The notes: generated by a model not told the origin, from the sequence alone. A stretch of 64,000 nucleotides of DNA from Prunus persica (GCF_000346465.2 NC_034015.1:21452462-21516461), one strand, 5' to 3'; shown: positions 48,070 through 61,070, numbered from the stretch's first letter. Program-made: numbers and translations.

Positions 48070-50609
48070 AATTAATTTTGAAATTAAAATCGAAACTTGA
48101 GTCCTTTAGATCCTGAGCTATTCTTGCACATCCTTTGAGATCTTCCGGCGAGGTGAGGCCGCGCTCGGCGGCGATGAAGTGTCAGGATCCGGTGAAAGTG
48201 TGAGTGATCTGACCGATTGGTGACCGAAGTGCTACTGCTAGGGGAATATGTTGATATGAATCGATATGAATCGATACGATACCTAGCTATGATTCTGTAT
48301 ATATAAGTACGCATATATTTGTATGAGTGGCGCGCCTTTGTTGGCTGCTCCAAGCTTTCTGGGACCTTATTAAACTTCCATATAAGCATAAATTTAGCAG
48401 GCAAAATTAAATTCGAAGCAAGCAGATTTCATTACTTGGCTTGGGTTTGGCAATTGGCACTACTAGTTAGTTGAGCCCATTTCTTCAACTTCTCCGGGTT
48501 GGTTTTCCGTTAGCCATTCAATCAGCATCGTGTGCGTTCTCCGTTCCGTTAGTTTTGACGTGTTCCGTTATCCGTTATGCTGTGACGGTAGGCGTATACG
48601 TATCATCATGCGTCTTGTCTGGTATATTGTGGGTTGACCGTATGTTCCTTCCGTTTACCCCGTACCAGGTCCTGGATTCATAAGGGGGCTATCGGAGGTT
48701 GATTTGATATGAATTAATTGTTTCGTTTTTCATTCTTTTATTAATTGTTCTTTTTATTTTCTTTTTGTTTCAGGTATGTAAAATCTCCGTGGAATTCGCA
48801 CCGATTGGATTGGACTGCAATTTATTTGAGAAATCGGGGCTAGAAAATGCCAATTAGATGACCTTTGGAGGGAAGGATTATTGGACTAAAACGAATCTAA
48901 TGAATGCTCTTTCTAAAATTAATGAACAGTACAATTAACTTAAATTAGAAAAGAAAAAAAGAATAAAGTTGGGGATTTGTTCATGATGATGAGCAGCTGG
49001 TGCCGGGCACCTGAGGGTAGCATGTGATGTGAAGCAACAAAGGAACAGAAGTTTAAAAATTGCTATAATGATCAGTCAGTCCATAATTATGGACGATGAC
49101 GATGAACCAGTCCCTTTTCTTTTCTTTTTAAAGATGCCAAAATGATTATTGCTCAACACACATTTTTTAGAATTGTTTGGAATCAAATCGGTTGAACTTA
49201 TAAATTTTGATTCGTCTCCTTTTTTCTCTCTCTTTTGTTATTTGGGAATATTAAAAAGTGAAGGGTGACGGAATTAATAATTATGGGGAAGTCGATGTGC
49301 GAGACGACTGGACCTAAACAAGTTGGGTTGCAATTGGATTAATTAAAGCAACATTTGCCCAAAATGAAGGGGCCCATAGGCCTAAAGGAGTACAGCTGCT
49401 TAAAATTCAAGTTCAACTGTATGTGTATCATCCCATTCATCCATCTTCATCCAATTCAATAACAAAAGAAAAAAAGGGACTTTAGCGGTCCCCACCCAGA
49501 GAAAAACTTTATGCAATGAGCATGACATTTTTTTATATTCCCGGTCAATATTTCACAAGCAAAATAATGTTATTTCTGTTTGTGTGTGTGGAAGATAAGG
49601 TTTTGAAAAAGAAGCCAAGCATAAATAGTCATGGGCATGGGTGCGCAGGGAAGGAAAAGGAAGGGATTTGATTTGACATAGCTAGGGGAGCTGGTGTTTA
49701 TGTATTTTGTTTGGGCAGTGTCTTTTAGTGCTGAGACAAACGTTCAAACTTGGTTTATCCGTTTAGCAAAATGGAAATGAATTTAGCTTCAACTCAATTA
49801 TATAAGTAGCATTCAGTCACATCACATCCACAAGTACAAGGGGCCTTTGTAAATAGTATTTTAGTTTTGCTAGTTGTGTTACTTTATATAGCACTGCTTG
49901 TTTATTTTTAGCGGCTGCACTGCACTGTACCTGGATATGTAGCACGCTAGACATTACGTGTCAGATCCCAACCCTAATCTTTTTTAATATGAAAGTGGTG
50001 CAATGCAGAGCAAAATGAGTTTCCCATCAAAAGGATCGACAGGGGAAAGAAAGTGAAGTTGGAATGGGAATACATGTTGTATTGTATGTGCAATGTGCTT
50101 GTGCATGCAACTCGCAAGTTCGCAACCAAATTGGAAGAGGAAGTGGGTGGGGCCCAGGAGTATTGTTCGGGTTCGGGTAATGACAAAACCCGTCACGCCA
50201 GCGCCATGGTGCATGTACCATCCACGTGGGGGTGTTGGAGGGGTGACGATGGATTATGGATAGTGATCCTATTCCTTTCTGTTTGTTACATTTGTTTGTT
50301 TGTTTGTTACGGCTGGTCTGCAAAATTCAAAGTGGTAGGCAGCATAAGGTGGGATAAGGATAAGGGCCATAAGGCCACATCACATCACAGATTCACACAG
50401 CCCAGTGCCCAGTGCCCCGTGCCCGGTGCCCACCCATATTTTACGCAAAATATTTTCGGTTATCAACTTTTGTAGCGTAGGACTTGCAGTTGAGTTATTT
50501 AGCAGCTAGCCTTTTGGGATTGTAATTGTAGCATTGATTTATAATGTAGAAAACCCTTTACTAATCTTCTGTGTTTGTTTGTTGGTAACTTGGTTTGGTA
50601 CGTGTATGT

Positions 50610-50651
<42 letters not shown>

Positions 50652-51763
50652 TGTTGCTCTCGCCCGCGCGCAAGAAGAGGATCCTGTTGGTATAAATATA
50701 TTCACAACAGAAACAGCTGTATTACTCATTGTATTTGATTTATACTAGTGGGGGTGGGGCCTCTGCCTCTGCCTCTGCGCAAATATCTTTGGTTATCGTA
50801 ACGTTATTTTCTTGAAAGGTAAGTTTGGACCCAAATAAAGAAGAAGATATATAACTGGATAAGCTTGATGACATGACATGAGGACACCATGCCCATTCAC
50901 TATTCACCTCAGTACTAGGGCTTGTTTGGCACATTTTTTAGACTTGGACTGGCTTGTATTAACTTTTTATTCTATGTTTGTTTTACTTGGTAGTTTGTAC
51001 TAATTTTAAGTGGGATTACTAGTACTGGTTTCAACAAAAACACCTCATTAGGTGGTGTTAGTGAAGTTCGTGTAGAAAGTAGGGACAAATAGTCTCTCGT
51101 TATCGTCGAGCGCTGCAATCGTTCCAAACCTCCCACCATCACAGTCAGAACAAAAATAACTAGCATAAAGAAGATGCATATCATATTCTTGTATGTATAC
51201 CATCATGCTTCTTCATCAAATTTCTGGGAAACAACAAAAATGTGACTAGAAACCCAACAAAAATGTGACTAAAAAAATAATTATGCTTAATTTTTTTTAA
51301 AAATAAAATTTAGTTATAGTCCAAGCATACACCAAATGTATGACAAATGTAATTTAGTTTAAACCAAGCCAAGCCAATCAACAACAATCCTTAAGCATAA
51401 TCTATGCTAAGACAATCCTGTGTAACAAACGAGGCCTTTGCTCTTTAGAGTATTTGTTTGTTGGAGTTTAAATATACTTTTATTTTTCTATTTTTCATTA
51501 AATGTTAGGCTCGAATTTAAATTTGATCACCAAAAATTTAATATTATAACCTCAGTGACCAAAAATGTAATTACCCTATAAAGAAAGAAAGAAAGAAGAC
51601 TTAGATGGACTGACCTAAATTCCATGGACAATCAAAATGCAGCTGGATCGCATTATAACATGTGGGGGATTCATTCATTCGAGTGGTTCCTTTATATTGA
51701 TGAGGCCACAGCCTCACCCACCTCCTTTAACAGCAGCTGGGCCTTTTCTTAACGGGCTCAAAT

Positions 51764-51796
<33 letters not shown>

Positions 51797-53280
51797 GATG
51801 AAGCCCTTCCTAAAACAGCGTTACCCATTCGCAGCAACCAAACCAGAAAGAAGCCCATTCCCCCAATAATATGTTGGATTTCCAGGAAAAGGGAAATGTT
51901 AGTGTACAGCAAGTATAATAAAGGAAAGGAGGACTTGTAGCCTAAGTTTGGAGGATGTGAGTGAGCCCTCTCTTTGGAGAAAAAAAAGGGATCCAGGCTC
52001 TGTCTGTCTGTCTGTCTGCCTGCCATATCAATGAATCATATAAATAAAGGCAACGTGCGCTCAAATTCAAAGAATGGGCTCTCTCTCTCTGCATTCTTTC
52101 TTCTTTAATTAATTTGGAAGGAAAGAACTTGGAACTTGGAACTTGGAACTTGGAAGCAAGCAGAAGAACCAGACAGACTGATGATCCATGGGCCACCCAC
52201 ATTTCTTTTGTAACAATCACACTCTCCTAATATATATAATCATCCTATGACTTGTTCTTCTGAATCATATGCCATGTAATCCAAGTTACTTGTGACATTT
52301 GCACAACAATTGGATTCTTTTATCTTAGGAAAACCCTATCACTTATTTTCCAACTGAAAAGACTAGCTTGCCCTTCTTTATAACCACCCCCAAAATACAT
52401 TTATTTATTTATGTTGGAGAATGTGTACAATGTCAATGGATAATATCTACAACCCAATTGTTGTTACGATAAAAAAAACAAGAGCACAATTCTAGTTAAA
52501 AAATCAGCATCCTGTATAAAACCACAGATCAGACAAAAAAAAAAGAAGAAGAGAGTAAAACTACATAATGTGTGCTAAATTTATTTATTTATTCAATATA
52601 TTATTATTTATTTCAACTTTGAGAAAATTGATTATTTGACGAAAAAAAAAAATGATCGGCTCCTAACACACGTGCCCTGCGAGGAGCAAAGCACAGCCAC
52701 GCTTTTCCCGAGCACCGGCTCAGTTTGTTTACTTTTTGGACAACAGGAAACGAAATGACTCACCGAGTAGGGCCCACAAATCAGGTGACACGGCCCTAGC
52801 TAGCTCCTTCTCCTTGTCACGCGGCATGACCCGTTCGTCTCCTCTGCGTCAGAGAGAGGAGGACGAGAGGAGAGAGCAGGATCAGAGACAGACACAGGGC
52901 GATGTTTTGCTGCTTGCAATTAAAATCGTCATGCTTGATCTTCCTCGGCCACAGTTGCCAATTTGGCTTCATTCTTTTTTCGTTATAATTATCTAATAAC
53001 TATACACAAATAAATATTAAAAAATAAAATAAAATTTCACATACAAGGAAAGGAAGAGAAAGAGAGAGTCGATCAATAGACCAAAACCGAAGGAAAGTCC
53101 CAAATGCCAAACGCCAACTCCAAGTCATTGGTTCATCTTTCTTTCTACAACAAACCCAGATAATCGATTCAGACCACCGCCCTGCCCACATATCTCCTCT
53201 TCTTTCCTCTCCTCTTAACTCTCAACAGCAACAACACAAACTTTAATTAGCAGCTTCTTCTTCCTCTTGTTCTTGTCTGA
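48070..53280. other. Intergenic, no gene seen
   Basis: About 5.2 kb with GA microsatellites (50614-50648 and 51765-51797), a GTCT/TGCC run near 52003-52022 and a GGAACTT run near 52129-52154. 50053-50475 is open but shows no domain or codon regularity. The right end is promoter of the MFS gene. Confidence 0.5.
50614..50648. repeat. (GA)n microsatellite
   Basis: About 17 uninterrupted GA units. Confidence 0.9.
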
Positions 53281-53306
53281 GCTGAGTTTTCTAGCAGCTT
53301 CCATCC

Positions 53307-56156
53307 ATGGTGACCGTTAAAGCAGGGACCAGACCGCCATGGGTGGGATTGGGAGCAGCAGTTTGGGTCCAAATAGCAGCAGGCAATGCCTACACTTTTC
53401 CACTTTACTCTCACTCGCTGAAATCGGTTCTGGGTTTCAACCAGCGACAGCTGACCATGCTTGGTGTGGCCAATGACATAGGTGAAAATGTTGGTCTCAT
53501 ACCAGGTATTGCATCCAACAAGCTCCCGCCTTGGGTCATTCTTCTGATTGGCGCTCTCGCTTGCTTCTCTGGTTATGGTGTCCTCTGGCTTGTTGTCAGC
53601 CGCACACTTCACCCTCTGCCCTACTGGTTGGTATGTTTTTTCTTTCTCTCTTTCAATCCTTTTGCTCATCTGATTGCTTGGAAATATGGCTTAATGGGTT
53701 CTTTTTTTCAGTGATTATCATGTACGATTTAGTGATGTTTGAATTTGACTTTGATAGAGCGACTTTTGCTTCCAGATTGTTTTCGTTTTGAGACACTACT
53801 AGGAATTTCCTCTTCTCTGAAAAATGAAAAAACAGTTATGAAGTTCACCACCCAGAGTGGAATATTCTCGTTGCAAATTACAATTCAAGGGTTATCCACT
53901 TGTGATATGTTAAATCGGAACTAGTTCCAAAGATTATTAGCTTTCTTTATGGGATTGATGATGTTATTATTAACATGCTTTCCTGTTAAACTGTTAATTC
54001 TTTCTAAAACTTTTGAACGAATTGGTTGACAAAAATTGGTGTGCTTGCATTTGATCTGACCTTGCGGGGTTGCTTGGTTAATGCCATTCCATTAAAGAAA
54101 CTCAGATTCATTGGTAAATTGCAAGCAGCTTTCTTTTGGCCATTCTTTTTTGTCTTTTTTTGTGGAGATTTGATTATCCAATTAAATGATTGCGGATGGA
54201 TATGGTTTATCTGCAAATACAGAAACTTTCTAAGAATTAAGAATTAAGATTATAAATTCTAACTTGAATTTTCTTTGGTAATGCAGTTATGGATTGCCCT
54301 TTGTGTTGCCACTAATAGTAATGCTTGGTTTACCACGGCTGTGCTTGTAACCAATATGAGAAACTTCCCTCTTAGTCGTGGCATGGTTGCTGGTATTCTA
54401 AAAGGTTATGGGGGTCTCAGCGCAGCTGTATTTACAGAAATTTACAGCGTTCTGCTTCGTAATTCATCTTCTAAGCTTCTACTCTTCCTGGTACTTGGGA
54501 TTCCAATTCTATGTTTCAGCATGATGTATTTCGTTAGGCCTTGTACTCCAGCTTCTAGTCAAGACCCTGCAGAGCGTGGCCACTTTCTTTTCATCCAAGT
54601 TGCAAGCGTTGTGCTTGGGTTATATGTTCTCACAACTACGGTATTGGATGATGTCCTTACCTTAAGTGCTACAGTTACCAACACTTTTGTTGTCATAATG
54701 GTTCTGCTTCTCATGGCCCCACTTGCAATTCCTGTAAAAATGACATTGTATCCCACCAGAGCCAGCAAATCAGGGACGCTTGGTCAAACAGTTGGGTCTT
54801 CTGATAGTTTGAACCATGCGGAAGGCTTGGATAATGGAGAAGGCAATGCAGACAAAACAGAACCACTGCTGAAACCATCTCCATCAACAAGCAGCCTGGC
54901 AAGTGAAGGTGATGATTCATCTGATGTAGCTATGCTTCTTGCAGAGGGTGAGGGGGCAGTGAAGAGAAAGAGAAGGCCCAAAAGAGGGGAGGATTTCAAG
55001 TTTAGTGAAGCTGTGGTCAAGGCTGACTTCTGGCTCCTATTCGTGGTTTATTTTGTAGGGGTTGGTTCTGGGGTAACTGTTCTCAATAATCTAGCCCAAA
55101 TAGGGATTGCACAAGGATTTCGTGATACCACAATCTTGCTGTCTCTCTTCAGCTTTGGCAATTTTGTGGGACGTCTTGGTGGAGGAGTTGTTTCTGAACA
55201 TTTTGTCAGGTCAGTAAACATTTATCCCTTATGGCTAATCTTCAGGTAAGTGTGTGTTAGCACATCATTCTTGATCCAAACCAATTATCAACTGTAAACT
55301 AAGGGATAAGAGAAGTACTGTTGTTGAAATGTTTGTGATTTGAGTAATTTGATATTTGCGAGATCCTCAAGAATATGAAACAGACCGGCAATGAGGCAAA
55401 CTCAGTTATTAATGCAGTCAATGTAGTCAGCTATTAATTCAGAACTCTCAATTCAACCTTGTAATTTGTCCCCAAAAACAGACAGTTGAACTTTTCTTTT
55501 AGATAGAACTTCTATAGATATATAGTGAAGTTCAAAATAATAAAGCAGACTCTGCTAATTGTCCTCTCCGTGAAATTAGCTATGCTACATGAATATGCTT
55601 GAGGTTTTATGTTGTTCCAACATCCAAATGGAGGTCCTTTTGATTTAGAGAAACTTCTCTTTGCAGGTCAAAAACAATCCCTCGGACAGTTTGGATGACA
55701 TGCACTCAAATTATAATGATTGGTACATATCTGCTGTTTGCTTCTGCCATCAGTGGAACCCTTTATGCTGCAACTGCATTACTTGGAATCTGCTATGGAG
55801 TCCAATTTTCTATCATGATCCCAACAGTCTCGGAACTCTTTGGATTGAGGCATTTTGGCATATTCTACAATTTCATGTCATTAGGGAATCCTCTAGGCGC
55901 ATTTCTTTTTTCAGGTCTCCTAGCAGGGTACGTATATGATAATGAAGCAGCAAAGCAGCATGGGAGTAATAATATCTATGGGACAAATGTCTCCTGCTTG
56001 GGTCCAAATTGCTTTAGGCTGACCTTCCTTGTTCTGGCAGCTGTCTGTGGCGTGGGTACCATCTTGAGCATTGTTCTGTCTATAAGGATAAAGCCTGTTT
56101 ACCAAATGCTTTATGCTGGGGGTTCCTTCAGGGTACCGCAAAGTACAAACCATTAA
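53307..56156 (+). CDS. NFD4-like major facilitator (nodulin-like domain) transporter
   Basis: Three exons: 53307-53630, 54287-55209 and 55667-56156, 578 residues. Start MVTVKAGTRPPWVGLGAAVW leads straight into the nodulin-like domain: QIAAGNAYTFPLYSHSLKSV, FNQRQLTMLGVANDIGENVG, CVATNSNAWFTTAVLVTNM and GMVAGILKGYGGLSAAVFTE. Six N-terminal spans are followed by a polar inner loop (~residues 275-350) with an acidic/Ser part and KRKRRPKRGEDFKFSEAV. Six more spans include ADFWLLFVVYFVGVGSGVTV, SFGNFVGRLGGGVVSEHFVR and SELFGLRHFGIFYNFMSLGN. The family includes Arabidopsis NFD4 (nuclear fusion defective) and nodulin-like proteins; substrates are mostly unknown, and some members are placed in transport of organic acids or metals. 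The gene looks complete; frame across both introns is unambiguous. Confidence 0.93.
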
Positions 56157-56159
56157 GAA

Positions 56160-57190
56160 CAATGTGTGGTGAGTGGAAGTTCAACTGTCCAAGGAGCCAT
56201 CCTATATACTCCTTGAAGGTCTTGCGCATATTGGTAGAACTGTTGGAGATCTCGAAACTCCCATCAATGGAGTCCATGTTTGGGCACCAATAGGATCTAC
56301 GCATGCCAAGGCTCGATCTTATTTGTACTTTTGTTGGTTACAATACTAATATGCAATATTTCAGGTGCTGTATACAAAGCTGCAGTTTGAGACTTATTAT
56401 AGCTCTTGAGTGCCTCCTATGAACTACATGGTAAGTACTGAGCAGTAAATTAGATAAGAAAGTTGTGGCATTTACTTACTTCAACGTCAAATGCGTCAAG
56501 AGTCGATGTTGTGTCCTTCTCGGTGAAGTTATCATATAATTATCAACAGCACTCTGCCCTCCGGCATCAGTGAAGACTACGATACCTATAAGGGGTTCCT
56601 TTGGCATCATGAGGACATGTATGATGTCGCTCAGGGATGATTACGAAATTCAGTTATAGGTTTCAATAATTGTTTGGATTGAATGAATTTAGCTGCTTGG
56701 TTGGAAGTGGATGATGGATAGATATGACAGTTAAATATGTTGTAGTGTTTAATATTTTGTTGGGTGGCAATTATTCTCCATGTGTTGTTGAAGTCGACTA
56801 GTTAATGCAAAAGTACAAATCTCATAACAAGAGTCTGTCTGAATCATGGAAGTTTGCTGTAAAGCTAGTCCCGATTGCAATCAAATGCCATTAAGTTCAC
56901 TGATTGATAGATGATAGGAACTCAACCCAGAATTTGCCCCAATGAAGGCATACATACATGGCTGAAGTGAAGAAAACTACAAATAAACATTGGACAAATC
57001 AACCAGTAAATATATTTAGGGCTTTCTTTTCCATCTGAAGATAAATGAGAGTACCTCAAACTGAGGAAATAATCCACGAACTTTAACGAACACACCGAAA
57101 AATGGTCAAGTCCAGGCCACTCTGTCTGAACATGCGTCTTTTCCTTTTTCACACGAACAAAAATGGTTGCAAATACTAGGAGTGCAGAGA
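56160..57190. other. Intergenic between convergent genes; 3' UTRs likely
   Basis: Stops of the MFS gene (56156) and the SAM gene (57198) face each other. No coding frame or RNA gene recognised. Confidence 0.5.
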
Positions 57191-57197
57191 GAAACTA

Positions 57198-58058
57198 TCA
57201 AGTGGGTTTCATATCCTGAAACAGTGCAGTCCAAAGTGAATGATCATCGTAATCAACATCGTCAACCCTTTCCTTCTCATATGGAGTGCAAAAATTTGGG
57301 CTCACAACAAGTCTTCCATCCAGAGGACCAGACAGCCTTGGACTTTTGTTTGAGACCATGAGCCTCTCATGTGTTCTTCCCTGCAAAGGCCCAGACAACT
57401 TAGGGCTCCTAGTAGTTTCAACCAACAGCCTCTCTGGTGCCCTTCCATTCACATCCGAAGGACCTGTAAGTCTTGGGCTTCTATTTGTATACATCAACCT
57501 CTCATGAACCTTCCCATCCAACGGCCCAGATAGCTTCAAGCTCCTATGATTATTATTATTATTATTATTATTGGCCATCAATCTCTCTTGGACTCTCCCA
57601 TCCAAAGGTCCAGAAAGCGCCATGCTTCTAGTTTTGAACATTACTGGCTTCTCTTCCTTCACCTCCCCATTGACAGTGGCCTTGTGTTTCCTCAACAAAG
57701 CTCCTCTCCAATGGTCTTGATACCTAGCTGCCCCCTCACCCGCATCCTTAAGAGACAGGTCCTCGTGAAAAACCCACTTGTTAAAGTACTTGCTGAAGCA
57801 CTTCTTGGTTCTGATAAGCGCCCAGCTTAGCGTTGAAAGCGACCTTGGGTGGCCTCCTAATCCACTCCTCTCCTTCTTGGCAAGCTTGAGTATCTCTAGC
57901 CTGTGTTTGGCCACAGAAATCCCCATGCTCTGCAGAAACTCATGGTCGAAGTAACTCACGTCCTCGAATTGCAGCTCGTTGCGAGAGAAGGCGAGGCCAT
58001 ACTCGTAGATAAGCGATGGATCAAGACCAGTTTTTGACAGCCATGAGAACCAGTCCAT
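57198..58058 (-). CDS. SAM-domain protein with five SGPLDG-type C-terminal repeats
   Basis: Single exon, 286 residues, start MDWFSWLSKTGLDPSLIYEY. Residues 1-~65 are a sterile alpha motif: hydrophobic helix pattern through FLQSMGISVAKHRLEILKLA, which marks the SAM end helix. A basic helical segment follows (ALIRTKKCFSKYFNKW). From ~145 on come five repeats of S-x-[KRA]-L-[ST]-G-P-[LS]-D/Q-G-x3-E-R-L-[ML] at about 145, 173, 194, 218 and 239; the fifth lacks the ERL part. An eight-Asn run (~163-170) is encoded by an ATT microsatellite. SAM domains form oligomers or bind other SAM proteins or RNA. Related plant proteins are uncharacterised, so the role of the repeats is open. Its closing end is acidic (DDVDYDDHSLW). 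Confidence 0.88.
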   Translation of the reverse strand: MDWFSWLSKTGLDPSLIYEYGLAFSRNELQFEDVSYFDHEFLQSMGISVAKHRLEILKLAKKERSGLGGHPRSLSTLSWALIRTKKCFSKYFNKWVFHEDLSLKDAGEGAARYQDHWRGALLRKHKATVNGEVKEEKPVMFKTRSMALSGPLDGRVQERLMANNNNNNNNHRSLKLSGPLDGKVHERLMYTNRSPRLTGPSDVNGRAPERLLVETTRSPKLSGPLQGRTHERLMVSNKSPRLSGPLDGRLVVSPNFCTPYEKERVDDVDYDDHSLWTALFQDMKPT

Positions 58059-58093
58059 TATATAAAAGTGATGTTATGTTATGTGATGCAAAA

Positions 58094-58101
58094 TTTATAT
58101 A
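58094..58101 (-). promoter_or_regulatory. Possible TATA box of the SAM gene
   Basis: TATATAAA on the minus strand 36-43 bases before the ATG at 58058. This would give a very short leader, so it may be chance. Confidence 0.25.
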
Positions 58102-58813
58102 TGTGAGGTGAGGTTGTGGTTTGGAGACATACAAATATTATTATAAGAAGAAGGGAGGAAGGAGATGATAAGGGAAGGGAAGTGAAAACGGATAAGCCCA
58201 ATTAATTAATGTGGTGGGTAAGTTGCTATTCATTTTGGAAGTTAATGATGGGGGCCTCCTCCCTCCCTCCTTCCCTCTAATTTCTCTCTGTGGAAAATTT
58301 GGATGGTTGCTGGAGACTGATTGTGACATTAGCAATATCCTGGAAGTTGGAGCATCAACACTTGAACGACCTCGTGACCTAAAGATCCCAAATGAGTTTC
58401 TTTCACTGAACAGGTTAAAAGTTTGAGTTAAGAGACAAAGCTTACGCAGCAAAGAGTAAATGTTGCCAAAATACAACAGAAGAGAAGAGAGTTTGAGTGT
58501 GAGTGTGACAGTGGGCAGGTAAATACTAAATGATTGGTGATAAATTAGGGACCCAAAATTAAGGGAGCAGTTAGCATATTAAATTCGATAACCTACTGCG
58601 CCTTTGCCTTTATGAAACCAATAAGAGCAGAGCAAAGTTCAAAGCACTAGATTTCACGGGCCCCAATCACTTTTAGCCTCACTGTTTAGTATTTTACCTG
58701 CTCACTTTACTCGTGATCTTGTGTCTGTCACCCAAAATCGTTAAAGAGATATGACTACACTTAACAACCTACTACAAAATCTACAATATTTAAACATTAA
58801 AATATACTTAAAA

Positions 58814-58910
58814 AGTATAGCCGCCCGGCTATACTCTTAAAAGTATAGTCACCCCCTATACTATTTAAATATTCAAATAAATTTAAACAGTATAGCCGCC
58901 CGGCTATACT
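58814..58910. repeat. Three AGTATAG...CTATACT palindrome modules
   Basis: Two identical perfect 22-base palindromes (AGTATAGCCG CC CGGCTATACT) at 58814-58835 and 58889-58910 flank a third, AGTATAG-7 bases-CTATACT, at 58842-58862. AATATTT and TTAAAATATA stretches lie around them. Probably the heart of a small foldback element; ends are not defined. Confidence 0.85.
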
Positions 58911-58919
58911 CTTTACACA

Positions 58920-59085
58920 TTAAAATATATCTTCAAATATATTCACCCTTCTACGCACAAGGCTTGAGTCGCATTTCCAAACAAAGTGTCAAGACATCCA
59001 AGAGAATATTTCTGAAAGAAAGAAAAGGAAGATACAATCAAAACTTTGATTACTAATCCAAGCAGCAAGCAGCAAGAGGAAACTT
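58920..59085. other. Spacer, nothing recognised
   Basis: Short AT-rich spacer between the palindrome modules and the first diacylglycerol kinase remnant. Confidence 0.4.
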
Positions 59086-59382
59086 CTAAGTCAGCCTCAG
59101 CACCATTTCTTGAAGAAGAGCTCGCTTCTGCACTGCACTTATTACATGGTTGGTCTCAGCATTCTCAACAACACCAGTGAATCAGTGATAATGGCAGCTG
59201 CATGACCAAGTGGCTCCTCATCAGCCCTCTTCAACATGAAGGCCTGCACAACACAACCAGATGAGACAATATGACAAACTAGAGAAAGGTTTATCTATAA
59301 ACTGATTGTCATTGGAAGAGAATCTATAGGAACTAGTGCAAGTAAAGCCTAAATTTCATGAAACAAATCAACATCCTTTTGT

Positions 59383-59421
<39 letters not shown>

Positions 59422-60973
59422 GCCATGATGGGATATAGCCAATGTACATGGTTGCTGAAACCAGGCCAGGCCCCAGACCAAAAAAAAAATTTATTTCCTT
59501 TTTTCCTTACAGAAGAAATCCAAATAACAGTAACAGTATTTTATTTATACAGACTGAAAAATCAGAAGACAGTAAAGATGTAAAGCCAAACCCATTGACA
59601 ATATTTTTCATAATAAACAACAAACCAATTGATAACTGACCCAATACAACCGAGTAAGACTAGGGGTACAAAACTAATGTGAGCTGATTTGAGAACTTTG
59701 TTGAAGCCATAACTCAAGTCAATAACTATAGACATACTAAGAACCTGAGAACCAGAAAAATCCAACCAAAATACAGCACTCCAACTAACTGCTCAGAGTT
59801 ATCCCATTTATAAACCAGATGATCACAATTACTTACCAAGATAGTAGTTGATAAACTTAGGCGATTGGAGCTGCTTTCCCCTGTTGATTTATAATTGCTA
59901 CCTTCCAACGATCAAGAATGGTTACTGCAACATGCTCTATGTGGTGCAAAACGGTGCAAAGGCCTCCTTGTCTCTCCACTGAGCCCAAACCACCTCCCCA
60001 TGACAAAACTCTAGCCAGATCATTCCATGTTCCGACAGGTAGAATAGCAACTGGAGGAGGAGACACAAAGTTTTGCTTTTCTATGGAATTCAGAACCCAA
60101 CCAACAGTACCATCTCCCCCACAAACAAGAACTCTGAAGTGCGGCACCTTTCTGAATAAATAAAGACACACCTCCGGTCCTTGTGTTGAGCTCAGCTCAA
60201 AAACCTACATGAAACACAAAAACATGCAACAATTAAGCAACAATATATGATACATCACAAATATTAATAGAGAATAGGTTCACCAAGTACTCCATAGAAA
60301 TCAACTGAAAATAGAGCCCAGCATGTGATGTTCATAATCATCAGCAATTAGAATGTACTGTTAGGACTTCCTGTTTCACTAAGGGGCTAAACTAGCAAAT
60401 CTTAATTTTTCAACCCCACAGAGATTTAAACCTTAAGCCTTATGGTAATAACCTTACTTGGCTCATTTGAAAAGAAAAGAAGGGGAAATCTTTTTTACAC
60501 CACAGAAATTTAAACCTTAAACCTTACTTAAAGACCTCACTTGGCTAAACAAAGAAGGCAAATGTATTTTTCCAACTAATCAAGATGGTAAAGAAATCAA
60601 ACCTGAACAGGATTAAGAAGAATATTCAATCGATGCCTCAGTGAATTCACACGCTAAGCCCCACTCCTCTTGGTGACAAATCAATCAACTCGTATTTTTG
60701 TTTCATCCCTAAAACCTGAGACTCATCATTCTTATTGCTCGACGAGTTCCTTTTGAAACTAGGCTTAGAATCCAATTTCCTATCTACATCACCATCTTGG
60801 TGCTGCAAATCCACATTTACAGTACCATTACAGTTTTCCTCAATTCATGAGAACCATTAACAGCTTGATGAGTATCAGCTGTGCTTTCTGTGGACATATC
60901 CCCAGTAGTACTACCGCTATTTCCCGTGTCAACAGAGGTTTCATTTCCATGCTTGGACTTGTTGCTCTGACTC
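59086..60973 (-). pseudogene. Diacylglycerol kinase (DGK1-like) remnant, three exons, disrupted
   Basis: Read leftward. Exon 60973-60603 encodes the variable linker (SNKSKHGNETSVDTG, later DVDRKLDSKPSFKRNSSSNK) and RHRLNILLNPVQ. Exon 60204-59837 carries the catalytic core [39 protein letters not shown] and [20 protein letters not shown]. Exon 59243-59086 is the last one (LKRADEEPLGHAAAIITDS, then NAETNHVISAVQKRALLQEM and stop). Damage: frameshifts near 60846 and 59875, a deletion plus in-frame TAG in the conserved stretch before RVNSLRHRL, another frameshift near 59200, and loss of the exons between 59837 and 59243. The ATP-loop Gly of GTGNDLAR is Trp here. Intact DGKs phosphorylate diacylglycerol to phosphatidic acid at membranes; this copy cannot. 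Splice sites are still visible, so it came from genomic DNA, not mRNA. Confidence 0.88.
59387..59416. repeat. (GA)15 microsatellite
   Basis: Uninterrupted GA units inside the large intron of the DGK remnant. Confidence 0.9.
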
Positions 60974-61070
60974 CTAATATCTACGTATTATTCTAGTCAA
61001 TGATCAAAATTTTATATTTCTCACAGTTACTAAGCATCATTCATTTTCTCTCCCTCAACACTCGTAGGAC

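Noticed and set aside
47326..48100. Several long open frames on both strands over the second serine-rich-like gene
   Set aside because: The GC-rich coding sequence opens overlapping frames. Only the 203-residue frame has family motifs, a TATA box at the right distance and a stop in context.
55203..55249. Extension of MFS exon 2 past the donor
   Set aside because: Reads into the intron; splicing at 55209 to 55667 restores the conserved frame and domain.
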